A DNA stretch of 64,000 bases from Bacteroidaceae bacterium (GTDB taxonomy: Bacteria; Bacteroidota; Bacteroidia; Bacteroidales; Bacteroidaceae), in the NCBI GenBank assembly GCA_902362375.1, contig CABIVS010000005.1, forward strand, positions 124,001 to 188,000, read 5' to 3'. Numbering within the stretch: the stretch's first letter is position 1; every line of letters begins with the position of its first letter. Under the pieces are notes generated by a model. It made no database searches. It was not told the origin of the DNA and saw only the letters and a program-made list of their open reading frames with translations. This document shows positions 28,472-37,414 of the stretch, piece by piece. The translations under genes were made by a program, and so were the position numbers.

Positions 28472-29122
28472 CTAGTATTCGATGCGGTTCTTGCGATATT
28501 CTTGTATAAAGTCTTCCAGTACCCTTGCTCCTTTTTCGGTGGAGATACCGCGTATATAAGTAAACATGATGGACTCGTACACTTCAATGAAAGGATATTC
28601 GTTGCAGATGTCCGTATTCAAAAGCACGTCAAATTGCTCACGTACCAGCAAATTGACGATGGAGAAGTTTACATCCGGACGAAAGATGCCCTGCTCTACT
28701 CCTGTTTTGAAGAAGGACATGGTTTTCATCGAATCGCTGTCCTGCCGGTTCTTCATCATCTCATATACTTTGGGATATTTCTTAATGTCTTCAAAAAAGC
28801 GTTTGTTCGTCTGATGAAACATCTCAATGCTTTTCTGAAAAACTGCAAGTATCACTTCCAACACATTGTGCGACTGTTCAAAGACTTTCTGCAAATACTT
28901 GTCTCTGTCTGCCTGTGCCTTCAGTATGCATTCTTTCAACAACGATTCTTTATCCGAAAAGACTTCGTAGAGCGTACGTTTGGAAATTCCTAATGCTGCC
29001 GCAATGTCATCCATCGTAATACTCTTGATGCCTTTTGAAGTAAAAGCTTCTGTTGCTGCCGTTATGATCCGTTCTCTTAACTCTACCCGTTGGGAAGCGT
29101 CTTTTCCATGCTCTGTCATCAT
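28472..29122 (-). CDS. TetR-family transcriptional regulator of the efflux operon
   Basis: The protein has 216 residues if it starts at 29122; starts at 29119 and 29167 are also possible. The TetR helix-turn-helix is clear: IITAATEAFTSKGIKSITMD, then DIAAALGISKRTLYEVFSDK. The C-terminal ligand domain is typical in length and unremarkable. It is the first gene of a five-gene operon (TetR, channel, adaptor, pump, PII-like), so it probably represses its own promoter and is released by a pump substrate; that is inference from family and position. Confidence 0.92.
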   Translation of the reverse strand: MMTEHGKDASQRVELRERIITAATEAFTSKGIKSITMDDIAAALGISKRTLYEVFSDKESLLKECILKAQADRDKYLQKVFEQSHNVLEVILAVFQKSIEMFHQTNKRFFEDIKKYPKVYEMMKNRQDSDSMKTMSFFKTGVEQGIFRPDVNFSIVNLLVREQFDVLLNTDICNEYPFIEVYESIMFTYIRGISTEKGARVLEDFIQEYRKNRIEY

Positions 29123-29186
29123 CCGTTTTTCTATTTTATTAAAATGCAGTTTTCGTTTTCTCTTCATTTCCAAAGGAAAAACGGAA

Positions 29187-29216
29187 CAAAGATATATAGA
29201 AAACTCAATTAACAAA
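29187..29216 (-). promoter_or_regulatory. Promoter of the TetR/efflux operon
   Basis: On the minus strand TATCTTTG (29187-29194) is a consensus -7 box and TTTG (29213-29216) a consensus -33 box, spaced 18 bp. Transcription should start near 29180, just upstream of the possible start codons. Confidence 0.65.
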
Positions 29217-29384
29217 TTAAGTTTCCATCTATTTATAATCCATTTGGGATTTATTATCATTCAATAGAGTAAAATGAAAACAAGTGTTAATAGGAAATTT
29301 GGAACAAACACAGAGGAAAGGTAAAAGGGAGGAATATAGGAAGTAAAGTTTTATCGCTAATAGAAGAGATGGCCGGCAATATAT

Positions 29385-29422
29385 GCCGGATAAATATCGA
29401 TAAGAATCGACACTTACCCGGC
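29385..29422. repeat. Hairpin downstream of the hut operon
   Basis: GCCGGATAA and TTACCCGGC flank an inner TCGAT-AAGA-ATCGA hairpin; a further CCGGC copy lies just left. No T-run follows on either strand, so it may be an RNA-stabilising structure rather than a terminator. Confidence 0.45.
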
Positions 29423-29471
29423 AATAACAGTCACCATTATTAACGAAAAGCGAAAAAGGGTCAATTTATTG

Positions 29472-30971
29472 TCAGTATTCAATCTGTGTCCTCTTCAGGA
29501 AGGCGACTGTTTTATGTATTTCCTTGTACATCACGATGTCATCTTTTACAAAAGGTACTTCTTTCCGATAGGCATGGAGGAAACGCTCAAGAACGGGAGA
29601 GGTTTTCTGCGGGCGGCGGAAGTCGATGCCTTGTGCGGCGTTCATCAGTTCGATGGCAAGGATATGTTCCAGGTTGTCCATCACTTTATAGAGTTTGGTT
29701 GCGGCATTGGCACCCATGCTTACATGGTCTTCCTGTCCGTTGGAAGAGACGATGGAATCGCTCGAAGCTGCATAGCAGTACATTTTATTCTGGCTGACCA
29801 TGGAGGCGGCGGCATACTGCGGAATCATGAAGCCGGAGTTCAAACCGGGGTTGGCTACGAGAAATTCAGGTAGCCCACGGAGACCCATAATCAGTTGGGA
29901 GACACGGCGTTCGGAGATATTTCCCAATTCGGCCAGAGCGATGGCAAGGAAATCATAAGAGATGGCAAGCGGTTGCCCGTGAAAGTTTCCGCCGGAGATG
30001 ATCCTGTCTTCATCGGGGAAGATGGTGGGGTTGTCCGTGACGGAATTGATTTCGGTAAGCAGTACGGAGGCAACGTAGCGGATGGCATCTTTGGTAGCGC
30101 CATGTACTTGCGGGATACAACGGAAGGAATAGGGATCTTGCACGTGTTCCTTGTGGCGTTCGATTAGTTCGCTGCCTGACAGTAGTTTGCGGAAGGCTTC
30201 GCCTGTCTCAATCTGTCCCTGATGGGGGCGGATTTGCTGGATGCAGTCCATAAACGGGTCGATACGGCCGTCAAAGGCTTCGAGGGAAAGGGCGGCTATC
30301 AGGTCGGCTTTTTTCGAGAGGCGAAAGGCTTTGAGCATAGCGAACACACCGTTGGCACTCATAAATTGGGTACCGTTCAGCAGGGCTAGTCCTTCTTTGC
30401 TCATTAGTTTGACCGGTTCCCAGCCAAATTCGTCGAGTACGCTGATGGCTTCGCACTTTTTTCCTTTATAGTAGACATCACCGACACCTATCAGAGGAAG
30501 GAAAAGATTGGCGAGCGGTGCCAGGTCGCCGGAGGCTCCAAGGGAACCGCGGTCGTAGACGATAGGCATGACGTCATTATTGAAGAAATCGAGGATGCGC
30601 TGCACGGTGATAACTTGTACGCCGCTATGTCCTAATGAAAGGGCATGGGCTTTGAGGAGCATCATCAGTTTGATGATGACGGGGCGAATTTCTTCGCCTA
30701 CGCTGCAAGCATGGCTTTTTATCAGGTTTTCTTGAAGGGTTCCCAGTTCATCGGGAGATATATTTTTAGTGCATAGAGAGCCGAAACCTGTTGTTATGCC
30801 GTATAACGGTTCTTCGGAAGAAGCTATTTTTTGGTCGAGGTAGTCGCGACATTTCTGGATGCGCAACTTGGCTTCGGGAGCTAGTTCGAGTTTCAGGTTT
30901 TCGTTTATAATCCGTTCGATGATTTCGAAGGTCAGTGCTCCGGAACCGATATGGTATACATTCTTACTCAT
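29472..30971 (-). CDS. hutH: Histidine ammonia-lyase
   Basis: The protein has 499 residues from the ATG at 30971, which overlaps the stop of the preceding gene by 4 bp. It removes ammonia from L-histidine to give urocanate. The MIO prosthetic group forms from Ala146-Ser147-Gly148 in RGSLGASGDLAPLANL. Tyr in EEPLYGITTGFGSLC and the segment LLNGTQFMSANGVFAMLKAF are further family marks. It is the last gene of the operon although it encodes the first step of the pathway. Function is certain at family level. Confidence 0.96.
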   Translation of the reverse strand: MSKNVYHIGSGALTFEIIERIINENLKLELAPEAKLRIQKCRDYLDQKIASSEEPLYGITTGFGSLCTKNISPDELGTLQENLIKSHACSVGEEIRPVIIKLMMLLKAHALSLGHSGVQVITVQRILDFFNNDVMPIVYDRGSLGASGDLAPLANLFLPLIGVGDVYYKGKKCEAISVLDEFGWEPVKLMSKEGLALLNGTQFMSANGVFAMLKAFRLSKKADLIAALSLEAFDGRIDPFMDCIQQIRPHQGQIETGEAFRKLLSGSELIERHKEHVQDPYSFRCIPQVHGATKDAIRYVASVLLTEINSVTDNPTIFPDEDRIISGGNFHGQPLAISYDFLAIALAELGNISERRVSQLIMGLRGLPEFLVANPGLNSGFMIPQYAAASMVSQNKMYCYAASSDSIVSSNGQEDHVSMGANAATKLYKVMDNLEHILAIELMNAAQGIDFRRPQKTSPVLERFLHAYRKEVPFVKDDIVMYKEIHKTVAFLKRTQIEY

Positions 30972-31597
30972 ACGCGCAGGTCTTGATTTACGGCATCCAA
31001 CAATTCTTTTTCTTTCTGGCAAGCGGTTTGCTCGATGGCATCGGCTTCGGTTTGCAGTTGGAGGACAAAATCTCTGTCTTTGAGCGAACCGAGGTTGATA
31101 CGGACATTCAGCAAGGCTCCCAATACGGCGGTACGGGCGGACATCATTGCTACACAGGCATCTGTGACGGCATTCCGGTTGCCGAGGCGGGCAACATCGG
31201 CTATAATGGACATCATATCCAGTGCTTTGCGGGCTACTTCCAACGGAACGAGGGCGGCTTGTTTGGTTGCCTTCTGGATAGCGGTACTTCGGGCGGCTTT
31301 CTCTTCGTCGGTTGTTTTTGGTAGTTTAAAACAGGCAAATACTTCGTTGTAGGCAGCCGAATCTTTGTCAATAAGTGCCATAAATTCGTCCAGCAAACGG
31401 AGGGTGATGGTTTGTGCGTGCTGCATTACTTCTTCACTGACTTCGTATCCTTTTTTTCCTACGGTCAGCCGTGCCACCATCGTGGAAAGGGAGGAAGCCA
31501 GCGCTCCATTCAAAGCGGCAATACTACCACCGCCGGGCACAGGGTCACTGCAAGCTACTTTATCTAAGAAATCTTTTACGGTTAAATCTGCTAACAT
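30968..31597 (-). CDS. Formimidoyltetrahydrofolate cyclodeaminase (FTCD C-terminal type)
   Basis: The protein has 209 residues of the cyclodeaminase/cyclohydrolase family. The opening motif FLDKVACSDPVPGGGSIAAL and the segment GNRNAVTDACVAMMSARTAV are diagnostic. It converts 5-formimidoyl-tetrahydrofolate to 5,10-methenyl-tetrahydrofolate with release of ammonia, passing the one-carbon unit from histidine into folate. In animals this domain is fused to the formimidoyltransferase; here the two are separate genes with hutI between them. It overlaps hutH by 4 bp (ATGA), so translation is coupled. Confidence 0.92.
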   Translation of the reverse strand: MLADLTVKDFLDKVACSDPVPGGGSIAALNGALASSLSTMVARLTVGKKGYEVSEEVMQHAQTITLRLLDEFMALIDKDSAAYNEVFACFKLPKTTDEEKAARSTAIQKATKQAALVPLEVARKALDMMSIIADVARLGNRNAVTDACVAMMSARTAVLGALLNVRINLGSLKDRDFVLQLQTEADAIEQTACQKEKELLDAVNQDLRV

Positions 31598-31645
31598 GGT
31601 ATTCTATTTTTTTTAAGTGATTAATGAATGAGAGTTTTTCAACTA

Positions 31646-32899
31646 TTAAGTGGCGGGATAAAGTATGCCGCCTTTAATAGTCATAATTACGCAATTCATG
31701 CCTATATAGTAAGGTAGAATATGATAGTTGTCGGAATTGAGGATGATGAAATCGCCTTGTTTGCCTACTTCAATGCTTCCAATCCGGTCGGCTCGTTGAA
31801 GAGCGGCGGCTCCGTTCAGGGTGAGAGCGGTGATGGTTTCTTCGATGCTCATCTGCATATAGATGCAGGCCAGAGCAATGGTCAGCGGGATGGAACCGGA
31901 GAAACAACTGCCGGGATTCAGGTCGGTGGCAAGTGCCACAGCACAACCGGCGTCAATCATTTCACGACCTCGCGCATAGGGTTCTTTCAAGGCGAAAGCT
32001 GTCAGAGGTAACAGCGTAGCTACTACTCCGGCATCGGCCATTGCACGGATGCCGGCATCGGAAGCGTGCAGGAGATGGTCGGCAGATAGTGCTCCGAGTT
32101 CGGCGGCCAGTTCGGCACCGCCGAGAGAGACGATTTCGTCGGCATGAAGTTTCAACAAGAAACCGTGCTCTTTGGCCGCCTGAAGCAGGCGACGGGATTG
32201 TTCGACAGAGAAAACGCCTTGTTCGCAAAAGACATCACAACATTCTGCCCACTTACCGGAATGGATAAGGGGAAGCATTTCACGAATCAGGAAATCGATG
32301 TATTCGTCGCTTCTCCCTGCATATTCTTCGGGAAGGGCGTGGGCGCCGAGGAAAGTGGAGACTATATCGACGCGTTTATGCTCGGCGTTATCCAGGCTGC
32401 GCATTACTTTTAGTTGTAGTAATTCTGTGTCCCGATCCAGACCGTAGCCACTTTTACCTTCTACGGTGGTTACTCCCATAGTGCTCATCTTCTTCAGGAA
32501 GCTTTCGGCGGCTGAACGAAGTTGCAGGTAGTTCATTTGCCGGGTGGCTTTTACGGTACTTGCAATTCCCCCTCCCCGCTCCATGATTGACATATAGCTT
32601 TCGCCTTTCAGACGCCAGGAAAATTCTTCGGAACGTTCTCCGCCAAATACAAAATGGGTATGGGAATCGACGAAACCGGGCAAAAGGCAATGTCCGCGAG
32701 CGTTATAATGCCAGTAGTGCTGGTAGTAACCATCCCGGTCTTCGCCACGGTTTTCACCAACGTAGGTAATGATTCCTTTGGTCACTTCCACGGTTCCGTT
32801 TTCTATGATTTGCAGTTGGGACATTTCCTCTCCTTTACGGGCGGAAAAGCCGATGGGGGTTACGATACGGGCGTTAAATATGATTAGGTTTTCACTCAT
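31646..32899 (-). CDS. hutI: Imidazolonepropionase
   Basis: The protein has 417 residues. It is an amidohydrolase-fold metal enzyme that hydrolyses imidazolone-5-propanoate to N-formimidoyl-L-glutamate. Metal-binding motifs are GFVDSHTHFVFGGERSEEF (the two His), LKLHADEIVSLGGAELAAEL, HLLHASDAGI, and the Asp in ALATDLNPGSCF. The N-terminal beta domain (LIIFNARIVTP) is complete. It sits 110 bp after the formimidoyltransferase gene and 48 bp before the cyclodeaminase gene. Confidence 0.96.
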   Translation of the reverse strand: MSENLIIFNARIVTPIGFSARKGEEMSQLQIIENGTVEVTKGIITYVGENRGEDRDGYYQHYWHYNARGHCLLPGFVDSHTHFVFGGERSEEFSWRLKGESYMSIMERGGGIASTVKATRQMNYLQLRSAAESFLKKMSTMGVTTVEGKSGYGLDRDTELLQLKVMRSLDNAEHKRVDIVSTFLGAHALPEEYAGRSDEYIDFLIREMLPLIHSGKWAECCDVFCEQGVFSVEQSRRLLQAAKEHGFLLKLHADEIVSLGGAELAAELGALSADHLLHASDAGIRAMADAGVVATLLPLTAFALKEPYARGREMIDAGCAVALATDLNPGSCFSGSIPLTIALACIYMQMSIEETITALTLNGAAALQRADRIGSIEVGKQGDFIILNSDNYHILPYYIGMNCVIMTIKGGILYPAT

Positions 32900-33009
32900 A
32901 AATAGTTCATCATAATTAGTTCATATAATAAATGGAGATATGAATGGGACGTTCTTTTAGAATGATGTTTGCCATAAAGCAATTGTGATTCATTCTATTT
33001 TCTTATTGT

Positions 33010-33912
33010 CTATTCCATGATACGAGCTTCGAGAACTTGCTGCATGGAAAAGTTTTCGAGTCCGAGATAGTAGGAAGCGGTATCAATCAGAGCTTCCATC
33101 GGTACAAGGCCGATTATTTCGCTACCTACAATCGTAACACCGTAACGACGGGCCTCGATACGTACCAGTTCGAAGGCACGGTAAAGTGCGGTACGGGTAT
33201 AGTCGGTCATGTTAATGGACACTTGGGTGATGTTTCGCTCTTTCAGCTCCACTCCCATTGCTTTTACATAACGGAGGCCTCCATTGATATGGCGGATATT
33301 TTTCGCTATCTTAGTGGCTATCTCCAGATTATCTGTACTTAGATTGACATTGTAGGCTACGAGTGGCATACGGGCTCCGATTGCTACGGTACCTGCGGTC
33401 GGATGTCGTTCAGCAGGTCCGAAGTCAGGTTGCCATTCGGGCAGTTTGATCTTTTCGGCCATTCCTTCAAATTCGCCTTTACGAACGGAAGCGAGATTTT
33501 CCCGGTGTGGTGCAGTAGCGGACTTTTCATACAGAAAGACGGGAAGATTAGATAGCTCCGCAACTTTCGCAGCCACTTTTTTAGAAAGCTCGATGGCTTC
33601 TTCCATACTGGTGTTCTTAATCGGGATGAAAGGAATTACATCTACCGCTCCCATACGAGGATGTTGCCCGGTGTGCTGATTCAGGTCGATCAAACGGACA
33701 GCTACACCAACGGCTTCAACTACTGCTTCACACAGTGCTTCCGGCTCTCCCACAAGTGTGACAACCAGACGGTTATGGTCTTCATCATTACTATAATCAA
33801 GCAGTTTTACTCCAGCTTTACCACGGAAAGGGGCTACTATCTGATCTATTTTCTCCAAATCACGTCCCTCGCTAAAATTGGGGACGCATTCAATAATCTT
33901 ATTCCAACTCAT
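33010..33912 (-). CDS. Glutamate formimidoyltransferase
   Basis: The protein has 300 residues and corresponds to the N-terminal two subdomains of eukaryotic FTCD. Signature: IECVPNFSEGRDLEKIDQIV at the start, then HQHTG-like INQHTGQHPRMGAVDVIPFI in the form LNQHTGQHPRMGAVDV, and RYVKAMGVELKERNITQVSI. It moves the formimidoyl group from N-formimidoyl-glutamate to tetrahydrofolate, yielding glutamate, so this organism uses the folate-dependent branch of histidine breakdown rather than hutG or hutF. The 165-bp gap before it carries two tandem-repeat sets. Confidence 0.94.
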   Translation of the reverse strand: MSWNKIIECVPNFSEGRDLEKIDQIVAPFRGKAGVKLLDYSNDEDHNRLVVTLVGEPEALCEAVVEAVGVAVRLIDLNQHTGQHPRMGAVDVIPFIPIKNTSMEEAIELSKKVAAKVAELSNLPVFLYEKSATAPHRENLASVRKGEFEGMAEKIKLPEWQPDFGPAERHPTAGTVAIGARMPLVAYNVNLSTDNLEIATKIAKNIRHINGGLRYVKAMGVELKERNITQVSINMTDYTRTALYRAFELVRIEARRYGVTIVGSEIIGLVPMEALIDTASYYLGLENFSMQQVLEARIME

Positions 33913-33950
33913 ATCAAATATCTATTATTATAGAGGTTATACTTTACTGA

Positions 33951-34016
33951 ATAACTATATGTTTTACATCAAATAACTACTTGGTTTATCCAAAATAACT
34001 GCATGTTTAAACTGTT
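33951..34016. repeat. Three 22-bp tandem units with ATAACT cores inside the hut operon
   Basis: Units start at 33951, 33973 and 33995, exactly 22 bp apart, and share ATAACT, then a TG or TT near position 10 and a TTTA/TTTT near position 13. They lie in the gap between hutU and the formimidoyltransferase gene, that is, in the leader of the second gene if it is transcribed separately. Confidence 0.7.
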
Positions 34017-34020
34017 CCAT

Positions 34021-34090
34021 ATATTATGGGAATTTATTCCCTCATTTTATGGGAATGTTTTCTCTTATATTGTGAGACTACTTTCCCACA
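34021..34090. repeat. Degenerate 23-bp tandem units next to the hutU stop
   Basis: ATATTATGGGAAT (34021) recurs as ATTTTATGGGAAT (34044) and more weakly as ATATTGTGAGACT (34067), about 23 bp apart; the third overlaps the hutU stop. TTCCATATATTATGGG (34015-34030) and CCCACAATATATGGAA (34084-34099) also form a 16-bp inverted repeat with one mismatch, which could fold the whole segment in RNA. Confidence 0.55.
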
Positions 34091-36075
34091 ATATATGGAA
34101 CTATCTTCTTTATTAATTCTTCGTCCGCCACATAAGGCATTGTTATCTGATAATCTCCTGCATGGGACTCATTAAATGCTTCACTCGTTTCCATCGCATG
34201 CGGATTACGCGCCCATGAACGGCGGGCTACTCCTCCCATCACGTCCCAAAGCATTGCCGAACGAAGTATTTCATCTACCCGTTCGCTACCGTCGCATACC
34301 ATACCAAAACCGCCATTGATTGCTTTGCCGATACCGACTCCGCCTCCATTGTGCAAAGCTACCAGACTCATTCCACGGGCACAATTTCCGGCAAAGCATT
34401 GCACAGCCATATCTGCCATCACATTACTTCCGTCTTTGATATTCGACGTCTCCCGGAAAGGAGAATCCGTACCGCTTACATCGTGGTGGTCTCGTCCCAG
34501 CATAATAGGTCCTACTTCACCCCGGCGAACCATCTCATTGAAACGGAGGGCTATCTTCATTCTTCCAACTGCATCCTGATAAAGAATACGTGCCTGTGTA
34601 CCCACCACGAGTTGATTCTTTTCTGCATCCCGTATCCAATTGTAGTTGTCCAGATCCTGACCACGCCGATGGACGTCGATACATTCCATAGCCGCGCGGT
34701 CTGTTTTTATCAGATCTTCGTGTTTACCACTCAAACAGACCCACCTGAACGGACCGTAGCCGTAATCAAAAAGTTGGGGCCCCATAATATCTTCGACATA
34801 GCTCGGCCAGATAAATCCGTCTTTTTCATCAACGCCATTACGAGAGATTTCTTTTACTCCGGCATCGTATATGGCTTTCATGAAGGAGTTTCCATAATCA
34901 AAGAAATAAGTTCCGCGGGCTACCAGTTTCTTGATAACTTCGAAATGACGGCGTAGAGATACGTCTACCAAGTGACGGAATTGCTCCGGCGATTCGTGAA
35001 GAAGTCGTGTGCGTTCCTCGAAAGTCAGTCCGGCAGGGCAGTATCCACCTTCGTAAACGGCGTGACAGGAGGTTTGATCGGATAATAGTTCGATCAGAAT
35101 CTTTTCTCGCTCGGCATATTCGAGTAGGTCTACTATATTTCCATGATAGGCAATGGAACAAGGTTCACGGCGTCGCATTGCTTCAGCTGCCATCCGGTAT
35201 GCTTCTGTTATATCTGCAGTCACATGCCCCACCCATCCTTGGCGATAGCGTGTTTCAATGCGTGAACGATCTACTTCGGCTATGATGGAGACTGCTCCTG
35301 CTATTTCGGCTGCCTTAGGTTGTGCACCACTCATTCCTCCCAAACCGGAAGAAATAAATAAGTGTCCCCGCAAATCTTGGTCTTGTGGAATACCGAGTTT
35401 CAATCGTCCGGCATTCAGGAGGGTGTTGAAAGTGCCATGAACAATCCCTTGAGGGCCGATATACATCCAGCCTCCGGCTGTCATCTGTCCGTAATTGGCA
35501 ACTCCCATCTGGGCGGCAATATGCCAATCATGTTGATTGTCGAATTGCCCGATCATCATCGAATTGGTAATTATAACGCGGGGAGCATCGGGACGGGAGC
35601 GGAAAAGCCCTAATGGATGTCCGGATTCAATAACCAGTGTCTGTTCCTGGGTAAGTTCTTCCAGATATCGCTTGATCAGTCGGTATTGCATCCAATTTTG
35701 GCAGACTTGCCCGGTTTCACCGTAAGTAACAAGCTCATAGGGATATAAGGCGATATCGAAGCAAAGGTTATTATCAATCATTACCTGAAAGGCTTTGCCC
35801 TCAATACATTGTCCTTGATATTCATCAATCGGCTTTGCTTTCAAGTCTCCGGCAGGACGGAAACGGTATCCGTAAATCCGCCCGCGAGTGCGTAGTTCTT
35901 CCATAAATTCAGGAGCCAGTTGCTCGTGCCACTCGGAGGGAATATAACGCAAAGCGTTTTTTAATGCTGTGATTGTCTGCGCCGGGGTAAGTGTATAACC
36001 ACGGTCGGGAGCTCTCCGGATACCTTCTACAAAATCCGGATAAGGAGGTAGTGTGTTGCCAAGAGTTATTCTCAT
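34078..36075 (-). CDS. hutU: Urocanate hydratase, long form
   Basis: The protein has 665 residues, longer than the roughly 555 of Pseudomonas and Bacillus HutU and close to the animal urocanase length. NAD-binding and catalytic motifs are present: GQMTAGGWMYIGPQGIVHGT, LFISSGLGGMSGAQPKAAEI, LGRDHHDVSGTDSPFRETSN and WDVMGGVARRSWARNPHAM. The enzyme hydrates urocanate to imidazolone-5-propanoate using tightly bound NAD as an electrophile. It is the first gene of the hut operon on the minus strand. The next gene starts after a 165-bp repeat-bearing gap, unlike the tight spacing further down. Confidence 0.96.
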   Translation of the reverse strand: MRITLGNTLPPYPDFVEGIRRAPDRGYTLTPAQTITALKNALRYIPSEWHEQLAPEFMEELRTRGRIYGYRFRPAGDLKAKPIDEYQGQCIEGKAFQVMIDNNLCFDIALYPYELVTYGETGQVCQNWMQYRLIKRYLEELTQEQTLVIESGHPLGLFRSRPDAPRVIITNSMMIGQFDNQHDWHIAAQMGVANYGQMTAGGWMYIGPQGIVHGTFNTLLNAGRLKLGIPQDQDLRGHLFISSGLGGMSGAQPKAAEIAGAVSIIAEVDRSRIETRYRQGWVGHVTADITEAYRMAAEAMRRREPCSIAYHGNIVDLLEYAEREKILIELLSDQTSCHAVYEGGYCPAGLTFEERTRLLHESPEQFRHLVDVSLRRHFEVIKKLVARGTYFFDYGNSFMKAIYDAGVKEISRNGVDEKDGFIWPSYVEDIMGPQLFDYGYGPFRWVCLSGKHEDLIKTDRAAMECIDVHRRGQDLDNYNWIRDAEKNQLVVGTQARILYQDAVGRMKIALRFNEMVRRGEVGPIMLGRDHHDVSGTDSPFRETSNIKDGSNVMADMAVQCFAGNCARGMSLVALHNGGGVGIGKAINGGFGMVCDGSERVDEILRSAMLWDVMGGVARRSWARNPHAMETSEAFNESHAGDYQITMPYVADEELIKKIVPYIVGK

Positions 36076-36452
36076 AATAAACAGAATTAAGGATTACAAA
36101 CTGTAAGCAATACAGTCTTATAACTCTTCGCAATATAGAAAAAAAGAAGATAAAAGACAAGAAAAAAGACGGTTTTATTATCAGAAAGGCATTATTAGGT
36201 TTACAATTTAATAGAATGATAAGATATAAGCCATCTCAAGAGCCGCTTATGCTTTTATACAGATACAAATGCAGGCCTTTTATCCAAACGGATTAATAGG
36301 TCTTTTATTAAAATGGATAGCGGATTTTTCCATTAAATCAGAGCTATGAGTTCTATGCTATTGACATAATCCGCACCCCTAATCATATCACTATGACCAT
36401 GGTTGTATATGAATACACTCCTTCCCTGCTATGCCAACAGAGATCGACAAGG
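36076..36452. other. Intergenic region upstream of the hut operon
   Basis: This is 377 bp of AT-rich sequence. It should contain the hut promoter on the minus strand, but I find no clean TAnnTTTG within 100 bp of the hutU ATG. I see no open reading frame, long dyad or repeat that I can support. Confidence 0.4.
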
Positions 36453-37103
36453 TTACTTTTTTTGCTTATTCCGCAACTCCAACAAATATTTAAAGGTATG
36501 CTTCGCCTCCTGGCTATCATCATTCAAATATGCCTGTTTCAGTTCCGGATCATTCTTCAATAATTGAAGCATTTTATCCTTCCCCAGAAAATCGACTTTT
36601 CCTGTTTCACCATTTAGCTCATAACAGACACGTTTCGTAACCAAGCTTGAAGCGGCAAGAGCATCACCGATATTCCCTCCCAGTTTTACGTCATCTTCTT
36701 CCACAAAGTTTCCTCCGATAACCGAGCCTAAAGGCATGGCACAAAAATAGATATTTCTCCCCAACTGAACGGCAGGGGCATACCATGCTCCGAAGCGTAA
36801 CTTTTTATAGCGCAACTTACGACAATTCAAATATAAATCTCCTTTTTCGTCACGCACAGCAAAACAACGCTTCTTCAAACGTCGGCACATCGACTCGTCA
36901 TCACCGGCTGTTATCCGGTAATCAGCCCCTCCTGTCAATACAATCTGATTTCTGGAGCGTTTTTCTATACGCAACACGGCTGTCGTATCGCCATGTTGAG
37001 CCAACAACTCTTTCAGGTTGGAATAAATAACATTCTGCGCAATTAACGGAAGGCTAATCACGCTTATCAGCAAACATAAGATACATCCTTTCTTCATAAG
37101 CAT
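36453..37103 (-). CDS. Exported protein of unknown function
   Basis: The protein has 216 residues (or 214 from the ATG at 37097). A signal peptide (CILCLLISVISLPLIAQ) predicts export. The mature part starts with YSNLKELLAQHGDTTAVLRI, has a basic middle (CRRLKKRCFAVRDEKGDLYL), a Gly-rich segment GSVIGGNFVEEDDVKLGGNI and a charged helical end. Four to five Cys residues are present in the mature region. I do not recognise a family with a known function. It is a single-gene unit between the hut operon and the divergent MutS-like gene. Confidence 0.75.
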   Translation of the reverse strand: MLMKKGCILCLLISVISLPLIAQNVIYSNLKELLAQHGDTTAVLRIEKRSRNQIVLTGGADYRITAGDDESMCRRLKKRCFAVRDEKGDLYLNCRKLRYKKLRFGAWYAPAVQLGRNIYFCAMPLGSVIGGNFVEEDDVKLGGNIGDALAASSLVTKRVCYELNGETGKVDFLGKDKMLQLLKNDPELKQAYLNDDSQEAKHTFKYLLELRNKQKK

Positions 37104-37414
37104 CCTCCTTTCCTGTCTAACGCCTTTTCGAGTGGAAAGTTATAAATTTTAGCGGATAAATGCAAGAATGAGAAAAGAAATATTGAAAAAAAACTACTAT
37201 CAGGAAATACCCCCTACTTTCGTTAAACGGAAACAGAACTTATATACCCATTCCTTACAGCTAGCAAAGGCGTTATCCAGGCAAGTCGCAATATGAGCTT
37301 GTTATTCCTTTCTATCTTCCGTTAATAAACAGTAAATCTGCTCTCGACAAAAACAAGCTCTTATCCCGACCGTTATGAATTATATTACCTTTGTGGAAAA
37401 GAATTAAATTTGTC
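37104..37414. other. Divergent spacer before the MutS-like gene
   Basis: The spacer is 311 bp. TACCTTTG at 37386-37393 is a consensus -7 box for the MutS-like gene, 21 bp before its ATG. A distant inverted repeat (GAGCTTGTT 37295-37303 with AACAAGCTC 37352-37360) is visible. No coding sequence is seen. Confidence 0.5.
37386..37393 (+). promoter_or_regulatory. -7 element of the MutS-like gene
   Basis: TACCTTTG matches TAnnTTTG exactly, 21 bp upstream of the ATG at 37415. The -33 box is not obvious. Confidence 0.45.

Noticed and set aside
34351..34956. Plus-strand open frame of 201 codons
   Set aside because: It is antisense to urocanase, whose active-site motifs fix the real strand.
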